Positions 62,704 through 64,000 of a stretch of 64,000 bases of DNA are shown here, one piece after another. The position numbers and the translations under genes were made by a program. Position 1 is the stretch's first letter, and every line of letters starts with the position of its first letter. This DNA is from Undaria pinnatifida (taxonomy: Eukaryota; Sar; Phaeophyceae; Laminariales; Alariaceae), in contig JABAKD010000029.1 of NCBI GenBank assembly GCA_012845835.1, positions 14,312,392 to 14,376,391 of the forward strand. The letters run 5' to 3'. Below the pieces are notes generated by a model that saw only the letters and a program-made list of their open reading frames with translations, ran no database searches and was not told where the DNA came from.

Positions 62704-64000
62704 CTGTACCAAATGGTGCGTAGTTCGTCGCGAGAGAAAAAACGGCAAACACCAAAAAAAATCAACAAAGTGCGTGTGGCACAAGGGTTGCGTGCAAAGC
62801 CGCCAGGAGACGGTCAGGCCAGTCAAGGGAAAAAAACGTCCAGCGGTCAAGGGTGTCAAACCGATAATTCCACACTAAAACCTGGTAGTGTGGCGTCAAG
62901 TATGTCAAACCGATCCTTCAAAACTAAAACCTACCTGGTAGTAGTTTGGCGTCAGTCAAAGCAAATTATTGGAAAATTGCCGCCCGTCGAGGGGTGGACG
63001 TGCCGTCCGACTCTTGGCATCTTTGGCTGCGTGTGCGTGATAAAGGGAGATAAAGGGGGGCGACACCGAGGGGACTACGGCCACGGTTTCATCACACAAT
63101 CGGGCTCACGCCCTGAGATCGCCGCCGAGACAGCGACTGGAGCGTTTTGAGGCATGCATAAGGAAAGGAGACAATGCTAAGTGGAGATATAGTGCTATAT
63201 CGTATTATAGCCCCCGTTTCCACTAGCGAGATTAGGCCACTCGCGCGAGCGTCTCTGTGCCTCACTCAAAAATGGGCTTAGAATATATAGACTATATATA
63301 CTTCGGAGTGTATTTTCATTTTTTATAATATACTTCGGAGTGAATATATATATCATGTTGTTGTTGTAGTTGTAGTTGTAGTTGTAGTTGTTGCTGTTGT
63401 TGTTGTTGTTCTCACATAAACTCGCATAATCAAGTCCGCGGTCACAGGACAGGTTCCAGTCACTCTGGAGCTGAGGAATACCCAAGGGAAAAGTACACAA
63501 ACCAAAGGTGGTCACGTTTATATCACAGCCGACGTAATTCATGCCTCCGTCAGAAACACGTAAAAAGTGAAACCGGGAGTCAGCGTACGATGTGCCAGGT
63601 CCATACTGGTGCATACGTCTCACTACTCGCGCCTGGAAAACCGACAATACCGCTTGCCACCCAAGAAAGACTACCACGTATATATTACACGCAGTATTAT
63701 CACCACGCATACGCACGTTAGACGCAAGTCAATTGGAAAAAAAAGAAACACAAAAAAGAAAAGAAGAGAAAGGAAAGGATAGGACAGGAAAGAAAAGAAA
63801 GCGAAAAAGGAAAGGAAAGTAAAGAAAAGACAAGAAAAGCAAGAAAAGACAAGACAAGAATAGGAAACGAGGAAAGCAAAGACAAAAACGTCATACTATT
63901 AATAGCAGACCCTAGGAACTGACTCAAGACGGCATTGGTCTCGTAGAGGGTATCAAGTGCATCAATTGCATTTTAAAGTTTCTTCAAATAAGTCAGCTGT
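62704..64000. other. 5' flank of the coiled-coil gene, no further gene seen
   Basis: 62870-62945 has a short direct repeat (CAAACCGAT..TC / AAAACTAAAACCT). 63300-63345 has an R1-like tail (GGAGTGTATTTTCATTTTTT). 63356-63412 is a TTG/TAG trinucleotide run. 63735-63880 is an AAAAG/AAGAC tract. A piece of the GACTCAAGACGGC..TTGGTCTCGTA repeat lies at 63920-63950. Confidence 0.5.

Overview
The window reads as nuclear DNA of a eukaryote, most likely a photosynthetic stramenopile and perhaps a brown alga. The reasons are small exons (50-250 bp) with GT-AG borders, introns of several hundred bases to a few kb, telomere-like CCCTAA variants, many tRNA-headed SINEs and short inverted-repeat elements, and no bacterial operons. 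The lineage is an inference; no organellar or rRNA marker is present.

Three genes can be read with confidence. (1) A desumoylating-isopeptidase (PPPDE/DeSI) gene on the minus strand, at least two exons, 17.97-20.05 kb. (2) An aspartate carbamoyltransferase (ATCase) gene on the plus strand. Seven conserved exons at 27.64-36.44 kb give a complete catalytic chain of about 325 residues of the CAD-like eukaryotic type. Two probable 5' exons lie at 26.0 and 22.0 kb. (3) A very long coiled-coil gene on the minus strand, 41.70-62.70 kb, with 14 exons whose phases all agree. It encodes at least about 1,145 residues and ends in an acidic, Gly/Ser-rich tail. Two further candidates on the plus strand are not identified: gene A (0.76-1.90 kb, Gln-rich) and a set of exon-like segments at 2.9-3.3 and 9.2-9.5 kb.

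The most unusual feature is that exon borders are repeated inside the neighbouring introns. Next to at least ten exons in four genes lie one to three decayed copies of a splice junction plus 30-100 bases of the exon. I call these 'echoes'. Copies of acceptor borders lie upstream in the direction of transcription and copies of donor borders lie downstream. This is what repeated tandem duplication across exon-intron borders would leave, and it may be how these introns grew.

The rest is repeats: a 5'-truncated retroposon family with a fixed 3' end (one copy forms a perfect 57-bp-arm palindrome); two tRNA-headed SINE families, one copy split by a 733-bp inverted-repeat element whose empty site is preserved in a sister SINE; three TRIM-like short LTR elements at 8.6-11.0 kb; an 89-bp TTAA-flanked MITE in five copies; a CAGT-ended MITE in seven copies; a 250-bp MITE in two copies; and many micro- and minisatellites, including a telomere-like array that forms the 3' end of an ATCase intron. 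No rRNA, functional tRNA, CRISPR or complete autonomous transposon was found.
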